A stretch of DNA of 64,000 bases from Hymenobacter translucens (GTDB lineage: Bacteria > Bacteroidota > Bacteroidia > Cytophagales > Hymenobacteraceae). The notes beneath the pieces are model-generated. The model was not told where the DNA came from. It was given only the letters and a program-made list of their open reading frames with translations, and searched no databases. Positions within the stretch are counted from its first letter, which is position 1. Every line of letters starts with the position of its first letter. Both the position numbers and the translations under genes were made by a program. Shown in pieces: positions 42,457-52,036 of the stretch. The stretch covers positions 186,001 through 250,000 of the forward strand of contig NZ_JAJERB010000004.1 in assembly GCF_020685205.1 (NCBI RefSeq), written 5' to 3'.

Positions 42457-43899
42457 ATGCATAAGATCATTTTCCCATATCAGAAGACCCTTGCGGCCGG
42501 CGCACTTGCGCTCCTGCTCGGTACGTCTTCGTGCAGCTTCTTCGAGACGGAGGCTGTAACCGACCCCAACAACATCAGTATCGAGAGCGTCCTGCAGAAT
42601 GCTAATCAGTCGCAGATCAACGCCCTGGCCGTCGGCCTCGAAGCTTCCCTCCGCCTAGGTCACGTAAGCAACGCGCCGAACAACCAGGTTGTCGGTACGT
42701 TTGGCCGGGAGGTGGTTGTAATGGCTGGCACCGAGTCGCGCTGGTATACCGAGCTGCTCGGTACCCGCAGCGCTACCCTCGACGATGCTGCCTACTACAA
42801 CGCGGCTTACTCGGACTTCGCCCGTGTTCGTCGGGCTGCGCAGATCTTCCGCGAGTCGGCGCAGAACGCCCAGATTCTGACTGCTCCCCAGAAAGCCGGA
42901 GCTGCTGGCTTTGCCCGCACCTACGAGGCGCTGTCCAAGCTGCACATCCTGATTCTGCAGGGCGGCGAAGGCAGCACTGATCCTAATGCCGGTGGCATCC
43001 GCATCAACCTGGATGACATCCGCAAGCCGGGTAAGTTCGTGTCCTACGCTGAAGCGCTGACGCATCTTCGCCAGCTGCTCGATCAGGCTGCTGGTGAGCT
43101 TGATCAGGCCGGTAGCACGTTTGCTTTCCCGCTGTCGTCCGGCTACGCCAACTTCAACACCCCGGCTGACTTCAAGAAGTTCAACCGGGCACTGGCAGCC
43201 CGCGTAGCTCTGTATCAGAAAGACTACGCCGGTACGCTGACGGCCCTGGGCCAGTCCTTCTACAGCCGTACGGCCGCTCTGACCCTGGGTCCGAAGATTA
43301 CCTTTGATCCGGGTGCCGCAAACAACTCGGGCAATCCGTATTTCCAGCTCTCTAACTCGAATGCCGCTACGGTGGTAACCGTTCCGGATAACTTCCAGGC
43401 CGAGGCTGAAACCGGTGATACCCGCCTGAACAAAGTAGCCCTCCGCACCACTCCCCGCCGGGTAGGCACGGGACCAACGGCTGTCGATGGTAACTACGAG
43501 CCCCGGGTATTTGCTTCGCAGACCACCCCGCTGGATATCATCCGCAACGAGGAGCTGCTGCTGATTGCTGCGGAAGCCCGGGCCATGACGAATGACTACG
43601 CCGGTGCCACGCTCGACATCAACGTGGTTCGCACCGCTGCTGGTCTGGCCCCCACGGTTCTGACGTCGGCTAACGCCCTCGACGTGATCCTCAAGGAGCG
43701 CCGCTACTCGCTGTTCTACGAAGGTCACCGCTGGCATGACCTGCGCCGTACCGGCCGCCTCCGCACGGAGGTAACCCCGGCCGGCGTAGTGGGTGTTGTA
43801 AAGCCCCAGACCCTTATGTACAGCGCTACACCATTCCGTCTGTACACCCGCATGGAGCGTCCGGTTGCTGAGAAGCAGTGGGACATTGCCAACCCGTAA
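42457..43899 (+). CDS. SusD/RagB family lipoprotein, pair 4
   Basis: A 480-residue lipoprotein starting at ATG 42457 (MHKIIFPYQKTLAAGALALL) with lipobox Cys in TSSCSFFE. Family features: AVTDPNNISIESVLQNANQS, KAGAAGFARTYEALSKLHIL, and the ending TPLDIIRNEELLLIAAEARA with ERRYSLFYEGHRWHDLRRTG, which is the classical SusD C-terminal pattern. It starts 18 bases after susC-4 and ends at the bidirectional terminator shared with prfB. Codon use is biased toward GCT, GGT and CGT as in susC-4. Substrate unknown. Confidence 0.94.
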   Translation: MHKIIFPYQKTLAAGALALLLGTSSCSFFETEAVTDPNNISIESVLQNANQSQINALAVGLEASLRLGHVSNAPNNQVVGTFGREVVVMAGTESRWYTELLGTRSATLDDAAYYNAAYSDFARVRRAAQIFRESAQNAQILTAPQKAGAAGFARTYEALSKLHILILQGGEGSTDPNAGGIRINLDDIRKPGKFVSYAEALTHLRQLLDQAAGELDQAGSTFAFPLSSGYANFNTPADFKKFNRALAARVALYQKDYAGTLTALGQSFYSRTAALTLGPKITFDPGAANNSGNPYFQLSNSNAATVVTVPDNFQAEAETGDTRLNKVALRTTPRRVGTGPTAVDGNYEPRVFASQTTPLDIIRNEELLLIAAEARAMTNDYAGATLDINVVRTAAGLAPTVLTSANALDVILKERRYSLFYEGHRWHDLRRTGRLRTEVTPAGVVGVVKPQTLMYSATPFRLYTRMERPVAEKQWDIANP

Positions 43900-43916
43900 C
43901 GGAAACCACGCTCACG

Positions 43917-43950
43917 AAAAAGGGCTGCGCAACTGCGCAGCCCTTTTTTT
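43917..43950. terminator. Bidirectional terminator between susD-4 and prfB
   Basis: A 14-bp perfect inverted repeat (43917-43930 with 43935-43948), 4-base loop, A5 on the left and T7 on the right, between convergent genes. Confidence 0.9.
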
Positions 43951-43977
43951 GTGTCCTGACTTCAGGTTTCGTAAAAC

Positions 43978-45055
43978 TCAGCTCTGCATCAGAAAGCCCC
44001 GGATATACTCGTCCAGATCCCCGTCGAGCACGTTCTGCACGTCGGTCCGCTCGATGCCGGTGCGCAGGTCCTTGATAAGCTTATAAGGGTGCAGCACGTA
44101 GTTGCGGATCTGCGAACCGAAGTCGATGCGCTTCTTGCCGGCTTCCACCTTGTCGCGCTCGGCGTGGCGCTTGTCCATCTCCAGCTGGTAAAGCCGGGAC
44201 TTGAGCATGCGCAGAGCGTGCTCTTTGTTCATAAGCTGGCTGCGCTCAATCTGCACCGCGATGATGATGCCCGAAGGCGCGTGGGTAAGGCGGACGGCGG
44301 TTTCCACCTTGTTCACGTTCTGCCCCCCGGCGCCCCCGGCCCGGTAGGTGTCCCAGCTGATGTCGGCCGGGTTAATCTCGATCTTAATGGTGTCGTCGAC
44401 CACGGGGTAAGCAAACACCGACGCAAACGACGTGTGGCGCCGGCCGCTGGAGTCGAACGGGGAAATGCGCACGAGGCGGTGGACCCCAATCTCACTTTTC
44501 AGGTAGCCATAGGCAAAGGCGCCGTCGATTTCCAGCGAGGCCGACTTGATGCCGGCACCTTCGCCGGGCTGGTAGTTTACCTGGCGCACGGCAAAGCCGT
44601 GCTTTTCGCCCCACATGATGTACATGCGCATGAGCATCTCGGCCCAGTCCTGGCTTTCGGTGCCGCCCGCGCCGGGGTTGATGTCGATGATGGCGGAAAG
44701 CTGGTCTTCCTCGTCGGAAAGCATGCGCTTGAACTCCAGCTGCTCGACGGCCTTGAGGGCTTTGTCGTACTCGCGCTGGATTTCGGCTTCCGGAACTTCC
44801 CCCTCGCGGTAGAACTCAAACAGCACCTCCACGTCGCCCACGGCGGCCAGCACGGCTTCGTAGTCGTCGGTCCAGACCTTTACGGCCTTGATTTCCTTGA
44901 GCACGGCTTCGGCTTTCTTGGAGTCATCCCAGAAGTCGGGAGCGGTGGTTTGCTCCTCGGTGGCGGTTACCTGGGCTTTGCGGTTATCGTAGTCAAAGAT
45001 ACCTCCTCAAGGCCTCAGCGCGGCCCTTCAATTCCTTAACCTGGTCCTGGGTCAT
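43978..45055 (-). CDS. prfB: Peptide chain release factor 2, with programmed +1 frameshift
   Basis: RF2 ends translation at UGA and UAA. The gene starts at ATG 45055 ([20 protein letters not shown]) and meets an in-frame TGA at codon 21 (44993-44995); a +1 shift at CTT-T continues as [15 protein letters not shown], giving 358 residues. The shift site has the classic form: AGGAGG a few bases before TAT CTT TGA C. Downstream motifs are [16 protein letters not shown], the peptidyl-hydrolase GGQ in [17 protein letters not shown], and the tripeptide region [18 protein letters not shown]2 itself recognises the TGA, so low RF2 favours the shift and more RF2 is made. A TACCTTTG box lies upstream. Confidence 0.97.
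44992..45007 (-). promoter_or_regulatory. Programmed +1 frameshift site of prfB
   Basis: On the minus strand: AGGAGG, then TAT CTT TGA C. The internal Shine-Dalgarno-like AGGAGG is notable because such sites are otherwise nearly absent from this window. Frame 0 ends at TGA 44993-44995; the +1 frame resumes with GAC at 44994. Confidence 0.95.
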
Positions 45056-45096
45056 CCGGAAAAAATAAGTGTGAAAAAAGAATGCTACTCGGGCTG

Positions 45097-45104
45097 CAAA
45101 GGTA
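45097..45104 (-). promoter_or_regulatory. TAnnTTTG -7 box of prfB
   Basis: TACCTTTG on the minus strand, about 42 bases before the prfB ATG, between the ilvE terminator and prfB. Confidence 0.6.
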
Positions 45105-45112
45105 TCCAAACG

Positions 45113-45153
45113 AAAACGCCCGCCACCAGTCCAGGACCGGAAGCGGGCGTTTT
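45113..45153 (-). terminator. Intrinsic terminator after ilvE
   Basis: An 11-bp perfect stem (45113-45123 with 45143-45153) with T4 on the minus-strand 3' side, 18 bases after the ilvE stop. Confidence 0.82.
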
Positions 45154-45171
45154 TAGCCGGATTAGTTTACG

Positions 45172-46236
45172 CTACACGCTCACCATCCAGTTGTGCGTAT
45201 CGGGCGCCTGGCCGGTGCGGATAGCATCCAGGGCCGCCGAAACGCGCTTGGAAAAGGCATTGGCCGGGGCCGTGGGCAGGTCATGGTCCTGACCCCGGAA
45301 GCCGATGGTGGCAATCGGGGCGATGGTCGCGGCCGTACCCACCCCGAAAGCTTCCTGCAGGGTGCCGTTCTGGTGGGCTTGGAGAATTTCGTGGATCGAG
45401 ATTTTGCGCTCTTCCACCGGCATCCCCCAGTCACGGGCAATGGTCAGCACGCTTTTGCGGGTGATGCCGTCCAGAATAGAAGTACTCAGCGCCGGCGTAA
45501 TCAGGCGGCCGTCGATGACGAACATCACGTTCATGGTACCCGACTCTTCCACGTAGGCATGCTCGGAGGCGTCGGTCCAGAACAGCTGGTGGTAGCCTTC
45601 GTTCTGCGCCAGCTTGGTGGGCCACATCGAAGCACCGTAGTTACCGGCCGCCTTGGCGTAGCCGGCGCCACCCTCGGCCGAGCGGACAAACTTCTCTTCG
45701 AAGCGCACCCGCAGCGGCTTGTTGTAGTACAAACCCACCGGGCAGGTGAAGATCATAAAGCGGTACGACTCGGAGGGACGCACGCCGATAAAGCCGTCGG
45801 TGGCAAACATGAACGGGCGGATGTACAGCGCGCTGCCGGGCTTGTCGAGCACCCAGTCAGCATCGAGGCGAATCAGCTGGGTGAGGCCCTGCATAAACAG
45901 CTCCTCGGGTATGGCCGGCATACACATCCGCTCAGCCGAGACGTTGAGGCGGTGCAGGTTGTCGTAGGGCCGGAACAGGGTGATTTCGCCCTCCGCATTC
46001 TTGTAGGCCTTCATCCCTTCAAAGATGGCCTGCCCGTAGTGCAGGGCCGAGTTGGCCGGGCTGACGGCCATGTCGCCGTAGGGCACAATCTGCGGGTCCT
46101 GCCACTCGCCGTCGTGGAAATCCACGGAAAACATGTGGTCGGAGAAGATTTTGCCAAACTCAATATGTTCGGGGTCCAGCTCCTGGCGACGGGAAGCGGT
46201 AGTGCGCTGGGTCCGAATGGTAAGGGTGTCGAGCAT
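45172..46236 (-). CDS. ilvE: Branched-chain amino acid aminotransferase
   Basis: IlvE swaps the amino group between glutamate and the 2-keto acids of leucine, isoleucine and valine, using PLP in the cytoplasm. The 354-residue product is the longer class-IV type. Motifs: LHYGQAIFEGMKAYKNAEGE, the PLP lysine Lys195 in YAKAAGNYGAS, EESGTMNVMFVIDG, and the PLP-phosphate loop SILDGITRKSVLTIA. ATG 46236 gives a conventional start. It is a single gene with a terminator behind it; no ilv or leu biosynthetic genes are adjacent. Confidence 0.97.
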   Translation of the reverse strand: MLDTLTIRTQRTTASRRQELDPEHIEFGKIFSDHMFSVDFHDGEWQDPQIVPYGDMAVSPANSALHYGQAIFEGMKAYKNAEGEITLFRPYDNLHRLNVSAERMCMPAIPEELFMQGLTQLIRLDADWVLDKPGSALYIRPFMFATDGFIGVRPSESYRFMIFTCPVGLYYNKPLRVRFEEKFVRSAEGGAGYAKAAGNYGASMWPTKLAQNEGYHQLFWTDASEHAYVEESGTMNVMFVIDGRLITPALSTSILDGITRKSVLTIARDWGMPVEERKISIHEILQAHQNGTLQEAFGVGTAATIAPIATIGFRGQDHDLPTAPANAFSKRVSAALDAIRTGQAPDTHNWMVSV

Positions 46237-46385
46237 AAGCGTGAGTGGGAGTGAGAAGCCGGCTGGCGGGAAGGTGGGATTCCTGAAACGGAGGGCCGGG
46301 GCCGCCCGTTGCTGACCGGCAAGTGGGAGATATGACCTTTAACTGAGAAGTCCTGAAAATGAATCAATCAGGGAAATAAAAATGC

Positions 46386-46934
46386 TTACATACGGGGCCG
46401 CCAGCTAACCTCTTCGGCACCCAGGTCGTGGGCCATCTGCCGGCTCAGCACAAACAGATAGTCCGACAACCGGTTCAGGTACATCACCACCAGCTCGGCT
46501 ACAAACGCGTCTTCCTGCAGACTGATGACCAGCCGCTCAGCCCGGCGACAGACGCAGCGGGCTACGTGGGCAAAGGAAACCGACTGGTGGCCGCCGGGCA
46601 GGATAAAGACGCGCAGCTCCGGCAGCACCTCGTTCATGCGGTCCATCTCCTGTTCCAGCAGGCGGATGTCTTCGGCGTGCAGGTCCGGAATCTTCATCTT
46701 CGACTTCTCGGGGTCCGAGGCCAGGGAAGAGCCAATCGTAAACAGGCGGTCCTGAATTTCCTTGAGCAGGTCGCGGCGGGACGCATTCACGTCCTGGTCG
46801 CGCAGCAGCCCAATGTAGGAGTTGAGCTCATCGACCGTACCGTAGCAGTCGATGCGCAGGCTGGACTTCGGCACGCGCGTACCGCCAATGAGGGAAGTGA
46901 GACCCTGGTCGCCGGTCCTGGTGTAGATCTTCAT
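46386..46934 (-). CDS. Cob(I)yrinic acid a,c-diamide adenosyltransferase (PduO type)
   Basis: This enzyme transfers adenosine from ATP to cob(I)alamin to make adenosylcobalamin. The 182-residue product has the PduO-type layout: ATP loop YTRTGDQGLTSLIGGTRVPK at the N-terminus, DELNSYIGLLRDQ, then helices with FILPGGHQSVSFAHVARCV and CRRAERLVISLQ and the C-terminal LNRLSDYLFVLSRQMA. It is a single gene, 149 bases from ilvE. Its product is the cofactor needed by the methylmalonyl-CoA mutase whose small subunit starts at 857, so the two likely work together even though 45 kb apart. Confidence 0.93.
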   Translation of the reverse strand: MKIYTRTGDQGLTSLIGGTRVPKSSLRIDCYGTVDELNSYIGLLRDQDVNASRRDLLKEIQDRLFTIGSSLASDPEKSKMKIPDLHAEDIRLLEQEMDRMNEVLPELRVFILPGGHQSVSFAHVARCVCRRAERLVISLQEDAFVAELVVMYLNRLSDYLFVLSRQMAHDLGAEEVSWRPRM

Positions 46935-47083
46935 TGGCGGGTGCGGAAGGTAAAGGGGAAAGGATACCTGCTGAAAGCGTGTTCGAGGTAAATTGTTGTA
47001 GTCGGCCAGGCAAATGCCAAAATTTTCAGCCCGGATCCCGGAAAGTAAGCTGCCGGGGCATCGTACTCTCTTGGGTGCGGCAG

Positions 47084-47803
<720 letters not shown>

Positions 47804-47815
47804 AGCAAAGCTAAG

Positions 47816-50800
47816 TTATTGCCAGGAGGCCGCCGCCGCAGCCTGAGCGGCGCGCCGTTGGTCGTACTGGGCGAGAAAGGTAGCGTATTCGGCCGGGGCA
47901 AGCAAAGTACCCAGTTTCTCCACCGACGTTGCAGCGTACTCCCGCAGGCCGGCCTGCACCGCCGCAAAGGCATGGGCCCGGAGCATCGGCACTGATTCTG
48001 GCGCGTACTCAATGCCCCGCAGCAGGATGGAATAAGCTTCGAGAGGATTCTGCCGGCGGGCAAAGAAGTCGGCCCCGGCCAGCATACCCGATTCCTGAAA
48101 CGGTGCCTGAAAGCTCAGCTGCTGGTAAAGCCGGCCGGCTTCGTCGGGGCGGTTCTGCGCCTCAGCCAGGGCGGCACGGAAGTACAGTCGCTCGGGCTGG
48201 GCGGCCGGGCCGAAGTAGCCCTGGCTGAGCAGCCTGTCGAGCTCAGCCGGCAGCTTGGCTTGGAGCAGGTAGTGCCCCCGCAGCACGTTCCAGGCCGAGG
48301 CGGAAGCGGAGCGGGTGCGGGCCGCCGGGGCAAAGCGCTGAATGACTTCGGCTACGGCAGCCAGCTGACCCGCCTGCAGTGCCCGCGGCACCTGGGCCAG
48401 CAGCGCCGCCTCCCGGGCCGCCGGGCTTTGAATGGCGGTAGCCTGGGCCAGCAGACTTTCGGGATAGAAGCTGCCGCCCCGCAGCACCAGGTACTGCGCC
48501 CTGGCCGAGTCGGGAACCTGAGCCAGCTGCTGGGGCGTAAGATTTAGAATAGTGAGCAGGCCCACCGCCTGCCTGACTACGGGCATATCCTTCTCTTTGG
48601 AAGCCCGCAGGGCCTCGGCTTTGGCGGAATCGGGCCGGGCGGTGAGCGCCAGGGAGTAGGCATGGGGCAGCGCGGCCGTGGTAAAGCCGTTGGATACGGC
48701 CCGGGCCAGCAGGGCTTCGGCCGAGGTGTACTGCTGCTGCTCCAGCAGCCAGAGCCCCCGCATCTGCTGGTAGTAGGCTGCGCTGGGTGTGTTGTTGCCG
48801 CCCAGCAGGGGCAGCAGCAGGGCCTGCGCTTCCACGGGGCGGCCCCCATAGTGCAGCAGCAGGCTTCGCAGCAGCGTCAGCTGTTCGAAGTAGGCCTCGT
48901 TGCCGGGCCGGGCCGAAAGCGTAGCCAGCATGGGCAGCATACTGGTGTCGCGTGCCGCTACCTGGTGCAGGCCGGTATGGTAGAGCCGCCCAAATGCCGG
49001 CAGGTCCAGGTCGTGGTTGGGTGGTACGTCGGCCTGGGCCGGGCCTGGCTGACGGAGCAGGCGACCTAACAGCAGGGCATTGCTTTGCAGGGCGGGCTCA
49101 TCGGCGTCCTGCCCTTTCAGAAATTCCGTTGCGGCCGGCAGCTGTCCGCTCTGGATCAGGTATGCCAGCTGGTTGACGCGCAACACCGGGTCGTCAGGGG
49201 AGGCGTCTTCGGCCCGGGCGCGGTAATAGGCAATGGAATCGGTGAGAAACGAGCGGCCAAACAGCTGAGCCAGGTTGGTGGCCAGCGGGGCGCTGTCGGG
49301 TGCGTCGCGGATACCGCCCCGCAGCACATCCAGGCGGTCGAAGAAGTCGGCCTGCTCGTTGAACAAAGCCGCCAGGCGCAGGGAAATCCGCTCGGACGGC
49401 TCCCGGCGCAGGGTCCGGCGCAGCACGTTAATCTCGTTCTGCCGCTGCCCCCGAAACCGGTACAGGGCCGCCCGGCCCAGGCTGGCCTTGTGGTTGAAGC
49501 GGTCCAGCACGTCGCTCTCGGCGTAGTAGCGCTCCGACAGCAGCGCCAAGCCTTCGTTGTCCGGCTGCTGCTCGCTTTGCAGTCGCACCAGGTCACCGAG
49601 GTTGTTGTAGTAGCCCGCGCTTACCTGGTCGGTGAGGGCGAAGTTGTAGCGGTAGATAATCAGAAACAATCCGGCTATGCCCAGCAGGTAGGCCGCATAA
49701 AACGGAAAACGCCGGGGCTCAAACACCACCCGGTACACGCGCAGCCGCTGCTTGATCAGGGGGGCAAAGTTTAGCAGGATATACAGGAAGAAGGCCGCCC
49801 CGATGGCCAGTAATGCCCAGGCCGTAAAGCTGCGGGCCGCGTCAATCAACGGGGTGTTGAAGCTGGCAAAGGCGTAGCCCAGGGCCGCCAGGGCCAGGCC
49901 AGCCACGGCCAGGTACAAGTGGGCCGCCCCCGGCCAGAACGGCACCCACGCCCCATACGAGGCGGCACGCCGGGGCAGAAACAGCCAGCCGATAACCACT
50001 GCCGGCAAGAGTAGCACCAACGGGTCGAAGCGCAGGCCGGGCAGGATGAATAGCTCACCCTGATTCAGAAAGTACAGCAGCAGTATGCCCAGGTACAGGC
50101 CGCTGGCCAGCACGAACGGCAGCAGGCCAAAGCGGCTGCCGGGGTTTTCGGCCTGGGTATTAAACCAAAGCAGCCCGTGGATATTCTCAATGGCGACCCA
50201 GACTACCAGCAGAGCCACGGCAGCTGCCCCGGCGTACGTAGCGTAAGCGGCCAGGTGCAGCACGGTAATGTCGGCGGGAAAGCCGCTTTGCAGAAAAATC
50301 AGGACACTCAGCGCGGCAATCAGGCCCGTAAAGGCCAGCAGGCGGCGGAGCAGCGGAACGTCGGTCCAGAAAGCGTGGAACACGTAGGCCGGCAGCCCCA
50401 GCGTGAGGAGGGAAAGCAAAAGAAAATACTGCTGCTGGGCGCTGAAAATACCGAGCTGGTCGGTGTTGAGCGACATCAGCAGAAAGATGACCAGGGCCAT
50501 GCCGGCTACAAACGCCATCCGGGGCAAGGCAGTAATGGCGGCCAGGAAGTATGCCAGGCAGCCGGCCAGAATCAGCAGGAAAACAGCGGCTGCCTCGGGC
50601 TGCACGTAGGGCCCGGCCACGTCGTAGGTCTGGGTGATAAGGTAGCCGTTGACCTGCAGGGGCAGTTCGGCCAGCCCGATCCGGACGGGCGTCAGCGGCA
50701 CCGGAACCGGGGTTAGCTGGGAGGTAGCCTGTAGCGGCAGGGTGCGGTCGGCGCCGGTTGCGTAGTGAAACAGGGCCAGGGCAAAGGCGAGCAGGACCAG

Positions 50801-50866
50801 CACGGCCAGACCGGCCAGGGGCCCGCGCCAGGGGGAGCGGGCGGGGGAAGCGGGGAGGAGCGCCAA
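47816..50866 (-). CDS. Large membrane protein with C-terminal TPR-like repeats
   Basis: A 1016-residue protein read from TTG 50866 (MALLPASPARSPWRGPLAGL), three bases after the gatC stop; no ATG is available nearby. The first ~410 residues hold about 11-13 hydrophobic helices (for example LAGLAVLVLLAFALALFHYA, FLLILAGCLAYFLAAITALP). Residues ~420-1000 are a soluble helical array with TPR-like hairpins (QLAYLIQSGQLPAATEFLKG, LYFRAALAEAQNRPDEAGRL). The order is membrane channel-like part first, repeats last, so the repeats should face one side as a docking surface. No family name was recognised. Position before an ABC ATPase hints at envelope assembly, but that is weak. Confidence 0.8.
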   Translation of the reverse strand: MALLPASPARSPWRGPLAGLAVLVLLAFALALFHYATGADRTLPLQATSQLTPVPVPLTPVRIGLAELPLQVNGYLITQTYDVAGPYVQPEAAAVFLLILAGCLAYFLAAITALPRMAFVAGMALVIFLLMSLNTDQLGIFSAQQQYFLLLSLLTLGLPAYVFHAFWTDVPLLRRLLAFTGLIAALSVLIFLQSGFPADITVLHLAAYATYAGAAAVALLVVWVAIENIHGLLWFNTQAENPGSRFGLLPFVLASGLYLGILLLYFLNQGELFILPGLRFDPLVLLLPAVVIGWLFLPRRAASYGAWVPFWPGAAHLYLAVAGLALAALGYAFASFNTPLIDAARSFTAWALLAIGAAFFLYILLNFAPLIKQRLRVYRVVFEPRRFPFYAAYLLGIAGLFLIIYRYNFALTDQVSAGYYNNLGDLVRLQSEQQPDNEGLALLSERYYAESDVLDRFNHKASLGRAALYRFRGQRQNEINVLRRTLRREPSERISLRLAALFNEQADFFDRLDVLRGGIRDAPDSAPLATNLAQLFGRSFLTDSIAYYRARAEDASPDDPVLRVNQLAYLIQSGQLPAATEFLKGQDADEPALQSNALLLGRLLRQPGPAQADVPPNHDLDLPAFGRLYHTGLHQVAARDTSMLPMLATLSARPGNEAYFEQLTLLRSLLLHYGGRPVEAQALLLPLLGGNNTPSAAYYQQMRGLWLLEQQQYTSAEALLARAVSNGFTTAALPHAYSLALTARPDSAKAEALRASKEKDMPVVRQAVGLLTILNLTPQQLAQVPDSARAQYLVLRGGSFYPESLLAQATAIQSPAAREAALLAQVPRALQAGQLAAVAEVIQRFAPAARTRSASASAWNVLRGHYLLQAKLPAELDRLLSQGYFGPAAQPERLYFRAALAEAQNRPDEAGRLYQQLSFQAPFQESGMLAGADFFARRQNPLEAYSILLRGIEYAPESVPMLRAHAFAAVQAGLREYAATSVEKLGTLLAPAEYATFLAQYDQRRAAQAAAAASWQ

Positions 50867-50869
50867 GCC

Positions 50870-51157
50870 TTATTCCAGTACTTTCGGTACGCGGAAATAG
50901 TCGGAGTCCTTGCGCGGGGCATTGCGCAGGCCTTCCTGGTGCGTCACCGAGTTCAGGGCCTCGTCGGGGCGCAGCACGTTGATTTCGTGCGAAAGGTGCA
51001 CCAGCGGCTCTACGTCGGTGGTATCCAGCTCACGGAGCTGCTCTACCCAGTCGAGAATCTTGTTCAGGTCGCCGAGCATCTGCTGCTCTTTGGTAGCATC
51101 GAATTCAAGGCGGGACAGGTGGGCCAGTTTGCGCAGGGTGGCAAGGTCAGTACTCAA
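50870..51157 (-). CDS. gatC: Aspartyl/glutamyl-tRNA amidotransferase subunit C
   Basis: GatC holds GatA and GatB together in the complex that amidates Glu-tRNA(Gln) or Asp-tRNA(Asn). The 95-residue product has the usual length and motifs: LRKLAHLSRLEFDATKEQQM, LNKILDWVEQLRELDTTDVE, PLVHLSHEINVLRPDEAL and the C-terminal APRKDSDYFRVPKVLE. The start is TTG 51157, which gives the normal N-terminus. gatA and gatB are not adjacent, which is common in this phylum. It follows the acyltransferase by 12 bases and precedes the TPR protein by 3, so it is inside an operon. Confidence 0.95.
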   Translation of the reverse strand: MSTDLATLRKLAHLSRLEFDATKEQQMLGDLNKILDWVEQLRELDTTDVEPLVHLSHEINVLRPDEALNSVTHQEGLRNAPRKDSDYFRVPKVLE

Positions 51158-51169
51158 GGGAAAGCAACG

Positions 51170-52024
51170 TTAAGAGACGGAAGAAGAGGGAAGGGGCTGG
51201 GAGCCGGCCCGCTGGGCTTGGCGGGCCGCTTTGTGGCGCAGGTTTGGCCGGGGCAGGCGGGAAGCCTCGGGGATGCCGGCGTCCTCGGGCCGAAACTCAC
51301 TGGCAATGGCGTTGTAGGCCTGCTGCTTGAGGGCATCCGCATCTTCCAGGGTAAGCCCGGTCGTCGGAATCGGCTCGTGCAGCACCACCCGGAGCGGGGA
51401 GTAGCGCACCCGCAGGGAGCCTTCCACATCGGGCAGGAAACGGTGGTTCAGGGGCATGGAAACCGGCACTACCGGTACTCCGGCGCTGATGGCGAGCTGA
51501 AAGGCGCCCACCTTAAACGGCAGCATCTCTTCGCCGGGCTTGGTCGAGATAGTACCTTCCGGGAAGATGACGACCGAGCGGCCGGCGGCGAGGCTTTTGC
51601 GGGCCTGCACGATGGAGCGGCCCCGGCTCACGGCGCTTTCGCGGTTCACGGTAATGTAGACCTGCCCGAAGATGGGGCCCCAGAGCGGCACTTTCGCCAG
51701 GGAGCTTTTGCCCACAATGTTCAGAAAGCCCGGAATAGCCTTGAACAGCAGAGGAATATCAATGTAAGAGCTGTGGTTGGCCACGTACACGCAGGGCTGG
51801 GTCGGGGGAAGGGGCTTTTTGATGACCACGTCCACCGGCATGCCCCACATGCGGATGATAAAGATCGACCAGCTGCGGTTTAGCTGGTGCAGGTGGCGGT
51901 GCCAGGCCGGCTTGCGCACCAGCACCAGCTGCAGGGGGTAAGTGACCACGAAGGGCAGCACAAACCAGAAGGTGCTCCAGGTAGTGTAGAGCCGGTGACC
52001 AATAAAACGAAGCAAACCAGGCAT
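51170..52024 (-). CDS. 1-acyl-sn-glycerol-3-phosphate acyltransferase (PlsC family)
   Basis: PlsC-type enzymes add the second acyl chain to make phosphatidic acid at the inner membrane. The 284-residue product starts at ATG 52024 (MPGLLRFIGHRLYTTWSTFW), chosen because a TACCTTTG box ends four bases upstream; the frame is open for 25 more codons. Motifs: a hydrophobic N-terminal helix, the catalytic HX4D in NHSSYIDIPLLF, IFGQVYITVNRES, FPEGTISTKPGEEMLPFKVG and VPVVPVSM. The C-terminal ~40 residues are basic and low-complexity. It heads a four-gene cluster with gatC, the TPR protein and the ABC ATPase. Confidence 0.94.
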   Translation of the reverse strand: MPGLLRFIGHRLYTTWSTFWFVLPFVVTYPLQLVLVRKPAWHRHLHQLNRSWSIFIIRMWGMPVDVVIKKPLPPTQPCVYVANHSSYIDIPLLFKAIPGFLNIVGKSSLAKVPLWGPIFGQVYITVNRESAVSRGRSIVQARKSLAAGRSVVIFPEGTISTKPGEEMLPFKVGAFQLAISAGVPVVPVSMPLNHRFLPDVEGSLRVRYSPLRVVLHEPIPTTGLTLEDADALKQQAYNAIASEFRPEDAGIPEASRLPRPNLRHKAARQAQRAGSQPLPSSSVS

Positions 52025-52028
52025 ACGA

Positions 52029-52036
52029 CAAAGGTA
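52029..52036 (-). promoter_or_regulatory. TACCTTTG -7 box abutting the acyltransferase start
   Basis: A perfect TAnnTTTG box ends four bases before the ATG, so transcription would start at or within the start codon. It also decides the start codon of the gene. Confidence 0.6.

Noticed and set aside
44993..44995. TGA in prfB as a true stop or sequencing error
   Set aside because: The surrounding AGGAGG...CTT TGA C is the conserved programmed-frameshift signal of this gene.
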